A stretch of DNA of 64,000 nt, from assembly GCA_022828085.1 (NCBI GenBank), contig JAJEIY010000074.1, forward strand, positions 1 to 64,000, written 5' to 3'. Under the pieces are notes generated by a model, which was given only the letters and a program-made list of their open reading frames with translations, did not search any database and had not been told where the DNA came from. This document shows, in pieces, positions 59,380-64,000 of this stretch; positions within the stretch are counted from its first letter, which is position 1; the number at the start of each line of letters is the position of its first letter. A program made the translations under genes and the position numbers. This DNA comes from Acidobacteriota bacterium (GTDB lineage: Bacteria > Acidobacteriota > Vicinamibacteria > Marinacidobacterales > Marinacidobacteraceae).

Positions 59380-60651
59380 ATGATGATGAGGATTACACTG
59401 GCCACGCCTGCGCGCGTCGGAGCCCTGGCGGGGCTGATTCTGCTCGCGCCCGGCCTCGCCCGCGGACAGCCGCCGGACATCGTCCAGGGATCGTCACGGG
59501 CCTACGGGGATGAAGCGCTGCCGCTGGAGACGGAGGCGTATCAGCACCTCTTCAACTACGACTTCGAGGCGGCCGAGGAGATCTTCGAGCGCCTCGATGA
59601 CCAGTTCCCCGACTTCGCCGCCGGGCCCTACGGCCACGCCGCCGTCATCTGGACGAAGGTAGCCCAGCGCGTGGGAGCGATGCGGGGGTCATCGCACCGG
59701 GGCGACCGGTATTGGGAGCAGAGCGGCATCTCGCTGGTGACCGACGAGGAGGAACAGTTCTTTGAGGACCAACTCGAGGAGGCGAAACGACGCGGTGAAC
59801 GGGTGCGGCAGCGCGACCCCGGGGACCTGCTGAACCTCTACTACCTCGGCGCCGTCGAATCAATCAGGGCCGCGTGGGACGGCACCGTGCAACGCGCCTA
59901 TTTCTCCGCGGGGCGAGCCATGCGCCGGGCGGCCGGCCTCCACCGCGAGGTCCTGGCAGCGGATCCTGATTTCGCCGACGCCTACCACGCCCCGGGCGCC
60001 CAGGACTACGCGATCGCCACCCTGCCGCGCGCCCTCCGCATGCTCGCGTTCCTCTTCGGCATGCGGGGCGAGAAGGAGAGGGGTCTCGACTGGGTCGCCC
60101 GCACCGCCCGCGAAGGACAACGCTCGCGCTGGGGCGCCCTCTGGGCGCTCGTACTCTTCATGCAGCGGGAGGAACGGCCGGACGACGCCCTCACCGCCGT
60201 AAGGACGCTCCGGGAGCAGTTCCCGAGGAATCCGGACTTCGCCCTGGAAGAGATCGGGATCCGCCTGCACCACGGAGAAACTGCCGAAGCGCGCGACGCG
60301 CTGCTGGTGTTCATCGAACGGCGGGATGCCGGCTTCGGGAACTACCACCTGACCACGCGCGGCATTCCGGAACTCAGGCTGGGCGAGTCCTGGCTGTTCG
60401 AAGAGAGCTGGGAAGAGGCCGAGGCCGCCTTCTCGCAAGGCCTCCAGTCTTCCCCGCCCCCCGATGTCCGCCTGATGCTGCACTTCCGGCGCGGCAATGC
60501 CCGCGACGGCCTGGGTCAGCGCCAACCGGCGCTCTTCGACTACAACCGGGTCCGGCAGCTCGGCGGCGACAAGGTGCTCGAACGCTGGGCCAAGGATCTG
60601 CGCAAGACGCCCTGGCCCGAAGGGGCTCCGGAGGGATCCCGGCCCCACTGA
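59380..60651 (+). CDS. TPR-like secreted protein of unknown function
   Basis: Signal peptide MMMRITLATPARVGALAGLILLAPGLARG; YDFEAAEEIFERLDDQFPDFAAGPYGHAAV helical repeats. Confidence 0.72.
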   Translation: MMMRITLATPARVGALAGLILLAPGLARGQPPDIVQGSSRAYGDEALPLETEAYQHLFNYDFEAAEEIFERLDDQFPDFAAGPYGHAAVIWTKVAQRVGAMRGSSHRGDRYWEQSGISLVTDEEEQFFEDQLEEAKRRGERVRQRDPGDLLNLYYLGAVESIRAAWDGTVQRAYFSAGRAMRRAAGLHREVLAADPDFADAYHAPGAQDYAIATLPRALRMLAFLFGMRGEKERGLDWVARTAREGQRSRWGALWALVLFMQREERPDDALTAVRTLREQFPRNPDFALEEIGIRLHHGETAEARDALLVFIERRDAGFGNYHLTTRGIPELRLGESWLFEESWEEAEAAFSQGLQSSPPPDVRLMLHFRRGNARDGLGQRQPALFDYNRVRQLGGDKVLERWAKDLRKTPWPEGAPEGSRPH

Positions 60652-60677
60652 CGTCGAGCGGTCCGGGAACGGTGGCG

Positions 60678-61463
60678 CTACTCGGCGGCGCTGTAGGTGA
60701 AGCTGGCGTCCGCGGTGGCCATCTCGCCGACCGTGACCGCCATCTCCATCTCACCGAGGCGCTCGTGCCAGACGCCGACCGTGTAGTCGCCCGGCGGCAC
60801 GTTGCCAATGCTGAAGGAGCCGTCCATGCTGCTCACCGCGAAGTAGGGGTGGTCGAGGACGCCCGCGTAGCTGTTCATCCAGCGGTGCACGTCGCACTTG
60901 AACGGAACCATGACCTCGACGGTGTCGAAGGTCCGGGTGGTGCTCATGTTGGCGACCGGCTGGCCGATGTTGAACTCCTGGTTCGCCGTCGGGGTGGCGT
61001 GGATGTTGTGGAGCGTCGCGTCGCTGTTCAGGATGTTGAGTTCCTGTCCGACCTGGATGCCCAGCACGTGCGGCACGTAGACGCAGCCCTCCTGGTTCAG
61101 GACGACCGGCTCGGACGGGACGGGAAAGCTCATGCCGTCGAGGCCGCCCTTGATGTACACGAAGGCGTTCTGCAGGCCGCCCTCCATGTCGGTGATCACG
61201 AACTCGGTCATCACCGGGCTGTCGTGCATGCGGGCGCAGTTCGGGTCGGCGGCCATCTGGATGGCGTCGGCCGGCGGAGCGTCGCCGTCGAGCATGATCT
61301 TGCCGCTGATGGTCCCGGCGGTGGCCGGGTCCACGGTGGTCATGGTGGCGGCCGGGACGGCCTCCATCGCGGTGTCCGATTCGCCGCCGCCGCAACCGAC
61401 CATCAGGGCGGCGGCAAGGGGAATCGCGACCAGAATGAGCGTGCGAGGGGCTCTGTGAAGCAT
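60678..61463 (-). CDS. Cupredoxin-like lipoprotein fused to carboxypeptidase regulatory-like domain
   Basis: Lipobox LMVGCGGG; NSDATLHNIHATP...VPFKCDVHRWMNSY type-1 Cu ligand pattern; SSMDGSFSIGNVPPGDYTVGVWHE. Confidence 0.83.
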   Translation of the reverse strand: MLHRAPRTLILVAIPLAAALMVGCGGGESDTAMEAVPAATMTTVDPATAGTISGKIMLDGDAPPADAIQMAADPNCARMHDSPVMTEFVITDMEGGLQNAFVYIKGGLDGMSFPVPSEPVVLNQEGCVYVPHVLGIQVGQELNILNSDATLHNIHATPTANQEFNIGQPVANMSTTRTFDTVEVMVPFKCDVHRWMNSYAGVLDHPYFAVSSMDGSFSIGNVPPGDYTVGVWHERLGEMEMAVTVGEMATADASFTYSAAE

Positions 61464-61699
61464 CTTGCGGGGAACCTCCGTTCCGTGTGCGGGGGAATGA
61501 CCTGCGGTCCACAACCGGTCGGCCTGACAGACTCGGGCCGCAACTGACAGCCGGGAAACCGACTCGGCGGGGCGGTTTCGCCCCGATTCGAGCCGGGAAT
61601 TGTAGCAGCAGCCGCGGGGGAGCCCGGCGGCGCTCTTGCTGTGATCCGCTCCCGTCGGGGAGTTGTGGGGCGGGTGGGTCCGATGCCGCACTTCGGTTG

Positions 61700-61725
61700 G
61701 ACTTAGTTTAGTAAGTCAATAGACT
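61700..61725 (+). promoter_or_regulatory. Candidate autoregulatory operator of HTH gene
   Basis: GACTTA-GTTTAG-TAAGTC perfect inverted repeat overlapping AGTC-AATA-GACT; AT-rich island 6 bp upstream of the ATG. Confidence 0.5.
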
Positions 61726-61731
61726 CCCCGG

Positions 61732-62298
61732 ATGGAAGTGATCGGTACCGTCCGCCGTCGGCGCGGGGTGTCCCAGCGAGCGCTGGCGCGACGCTCGGGA
61801 CTTTCGTTCCGGGGGGTGCAACTGCTGGAGACGCGCGGGCACGATGCACGCCTGTCGAGCCTGGAACGCGTCGCCCTTGCGCTCGGGCTTCCGCGCACGC
61901 AGATCCGCCGCGTCGTCGCCGGCGCGCTGTCCGAACCGCCGGATTCGCTCTACTGCGCCTCCGTCCGCATTCTGGAGGACGGGGAACCGTCGTGGCGGCG
62001 GCACTTCATGGACTGCGTGGACGCGGTACGCCGTTCGGGGTCGGCGGCGGCGCTGAAGACCCCAGCCGCCCCGGAGCTTCCGGAGTCTCTGCGGGCGATG
62101 GCGGCGGGCATCGCCGAGACGCTGGCAAAAGAGCGTGGGTTCGCCTCCCCCGGATGGACCCGTACGATCGGGCCGCTTGCCAATCCGTGGTTCGTCGCCG
62201 GCTACGAGAACCTCAAGGCGGCGGCGATCGTGGAGAGCCCGGTCGCTTTCCGGTCCCGCAACGTGTTCGTGCTGGCCAACTTTCTCGAACGGGCCTGA
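61732..62298 (+). CDS. XRE/HTH family regulator with long C-terminal domain (module partner of nucleotidyltransferase)
   Basis: RRRRGVSQRALARRSGLSFRGVQLLETRGHDARLSSLERVALALGL HTH; C-terminal NPWFVAGYENLKAAAIVESPVAFRSRNVFVLANFLERA. Confidence 0.85.
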   Translation: MEVIGTVRRRRGVSQRALARRSGLSFRGVQLLETRGHDARLSSLERVALALGLPRTQIRRVVAGALSEPPDSLYCASVRILEDGEPSWRRHFMDCVDAVRRSGSAAALKTPAAPELPESLRAMAAGIAETLAKERGFASPGWTRTIGPLANPWFVAGYENLKAAAIVESPVAFRSRNVFVLANFLERA

Positions 62299-62300
62299 CG

Positions 62301-62870
62301 TTGCTGGGCGCCACCCGTATTCGAGAGCTGTTCGAGGCGCTCGATCAGGAGCTTGCCGGGCGTTCGGTCGTCGGGGAGATCGGGTTGCTCGGCGGCGCGG
62401 TCATGTGCCTCGTGTTTCAGGCACGGGAGGCCACCCGGGACGTGGATGCGATCTTCGCACCGACCCGCGAGATTCGGCAGGCCGCCGGAGCGGTCGCCCG
62501 CGCGTACGGGCTGCCGGCGGATTGGCTGAACGACGCGGCGAAGGGCTTCGTTCTTTCAGCGCCTCCCCGTACTGACGTACTGGATCTGCCCAACCTGCGG
62601 GTCTGGGCCCCGACGGCCGAGTACCTGCTCGCGATGAAGTGTGTCTCCGCGCGCTACGACACCCACGATGCAGACGATGTCGCCTTCCTGGTCCGGCATC
62701 TCGGCCTGGTTTCGCCCGAGGAGGTGTTCGAGCGGATCACCCGCTACTACCCGCTCGAACGGGTGCCGGCCAGGACCCGCTTTCTCGTTGAGGAACTGCT
62801 GGGAGCAAGCGGGGACATGGGAACTGAGGACCGGCCCGGGACTTCCGCCGGGTCCGCGGGCGAGCGGTAG
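62301..62870 (+). CDS. DUF6036-like nucleotidyltransferase
   Basis: VGEIGLLGGAVMCLVFQAREATRDVDAIFAP (GG...RDVDA nucleotidyltransferase motif); AEYLLAMKCVSARYDTHDADDVAFLVRHLGL; TTG start 2 bp after the HTH stop. Confidence 0.82.
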   Translation: MLGATRIRELFEALDQELAGRSVVGEIGLLGGAVMCLVFQAREATRDVDAIFAPTREIRQAAGAVARAYGLPADWLNDAAKGFVLSAPPRTDVLDLPNLRVWAPTAEYLLAMKCVSARYDTHDADDVAFLVRHLGLVSPEEVFERITRYYPLERVPARTRFLVEELLGASGDMGTEDRPGTSAGSAGER

Positions 62871-62895
62871 GATTCCGGCTCTTCCGACGCGCATC

Positions 62896-63846
62896 ATGTT
62901 CCTCCGGCTGGCATCGCCGCTCCGCCGAGCCCGGCGCCCGGGAAGTTGCTTTCCTTCGGCAGCGGCCCTCGTTGCCGCGCTGCTGTTCGCCGGCGGATGG
63001 AGCGCTCAGGACCCCTTCCGCATTCAGGTGCAGGTGGAGGCGGTCAACCTTGGGGTGGCGGTCAGCGACGAGCGCGGCCGCTTCGTCTCCGGCCTGACCG
63101 CTGACGACTTCGTGGTTCGCGAGGACGGGGTTCCCCAGCAGATCAGCTTCTTCGCGGCCGAAGCGGCCCCGCTCACGATCCTGGTGCTTCTCGACGCCTC
63201 GCTGAGCATGAGGGTGAGCCTCGACTACGTGAAGGAGGCGGCCGCCACCTTCGTGGATCGGCTCTGGGAGGGTGACGTCGCCATGATCGGCGAGTTCAAC
63301 GACCGGGTCCGGTTCGGGGGCGAGTTCACCGACGACCGGTTCCGGCTCACGGCGAACATCATGGCTCTCGACCCCCTGGGGCCGACCGCGCTCTACGACG
63401 CCTCGATCATGGCCCTCGAGCGGCTCCATTTCTCCGACGGGGACCGCAAGGTGCTGCTGATCTTCACCGACGGCGACGACTCGCGAAGCATGGGGTTTGG
63501 AAGCGAGATGAGCGCCGGCGACGCGATCGAAGCCGCCCGGCTCACCGATGCCGTCGTCTACGCGATCGGGTTCGAAGGAAACGGCGCCCGGGTCAACAAG
63601 CGGTTCCTGCGCCGGCTCACGGAGGAGACCGGCGGTCAGGCGCTCTTCCCGGAGCGGACCGGCGATCTCATCGGCAGCTTCGCGCGGATCGAGGCCGACA
63701 TGCACGCCCAGTACCGGCTCGCCTACATCCCGCGAGAGGCGGAGAGGGACGGCGAGTGGCGCGAGATCGAGGTGTCGGTCCGGGGGCGCCGCGACCTCCT
63801 GGCCAGAACCCGGAACGGCTACTACGCGTTCCCGAGCGAGGAGTAG
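62896..63846 (+). CDS. VWA domain-containing protein (VWFA-related type)
   Basis: VAVSDERGRFVSGLTADDFVVREDGVPQQISFFAAEAAPLTILVLLDASLSMRVSLDYVKEAAATFV MIDAS-like DxSxS. Confidence 0.92.
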   Translation: MFLRLASPLRRARRPGSCFPSAAALVAALLFAGGWSAQDPFRIQVQVEAVNLGVAVSDERGRFVSGLTADDFVVREDGVPQQISFFAAEAAPLTILVLLDASLSMRVSLDYVKEAAATFVDRLWEGDVAMIGEFNDRVRFGGEFTDDRFRLTANIMALDPLGPTALYDASIMALERLHFSDGDRKVLLIFTDGDDSRSMGFGSEMSAGDAIEAARLTDAVVYAIGFEGNGARVNKRFLRRLTEETGGQALFPERTGDLIGSFARIEADMHAQYRLAYIPREAERDGEWREIEVSVRGRRDLLARTRNGYYAFPSEE

Positions 63847-63906
63847 TCCGCCGCGAGCGCCATCCGGGCTGAACCGCCCGGCATGTTTCGCTCCCCGATG
63901 GGGAGC

Positions 63907-63931
63907 GATGCCGGCCAGAGGCCGGCGCTCC
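63907..63931. repeat. REP-like hairpin
   Basis: gatgccggccagaggccggcgctcc. Confidence 0.75.
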
Positions 63932-64000
63932 AGAGCGCGCGACGGCGATCGGACGTTACGGCGCCCGCCACTTTCCGCGGCGCAGCAGCTCGCCGCTGCC

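Noticed and set aside
63958-64000. Possible C-terminus of a minus-strand gene (GSGELLRRGKWRAP*) entering from the right edge
   Set aside because: Only ~14 codons in window; cannot be supported.
1-64000. tRNA or rRNA genes
   Set aside because: No T-loop GTTCGANTCC/acceptor pairing or rRNA-like conserved blocks noticed in intergenic regions; a tRNAscan-SE run would be decisive.

Overview
This 64 kb window is very GC-rich and gene-dense, and carries many high-GC shadow ORFs. GWxTD, ASPIC/UnbV (CRTAC1), VWA and carboxypeptidase-regulatory/TonB protein families suggest an Acidobacteriota-like bacterium; that is inference from family content only. I support about 55 protein genes. They include: a de novo purine block (purD, purE; then purB-purS-purQ-purL-purF) interrupted by a TonB receptor, rlmN and an MBL-fold gene; polA; an osmoprotectant-type ABC transporter with rpiA; an aminotransferase/SDR/CoA-transferase cluster; several peptidases (M16, M20, M24, S9, GGT, D-aminoacylase-like); rpsU; and an rpoZ-like gene. 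No rRNA, tRNA or CRISPR was recognised. The strongest second-look items are: (1) a ~187 bp TIR element flanked by TTAA, inserted inside codon 8 of hicA in a hicB-hicA pair, with a diverged second copy that supplies the C-terminus of a phosphotransacetylase-like gene; (2) a two-gene HTH + DUF6036-like nucleotidyltransferase module with a palindromic AT-rich operator; (3) an MntA-type nucleotidyltransferase followed by a 23-codon HepT (DUF86)-like remnant; (4) an adjacent gene pair whose proteins carry oppositely charged disordered tails (RG-rich and Glu-rich); (5) a dispersed REP-like hairpin family with covarying stems and a ~120 bp tandem array.
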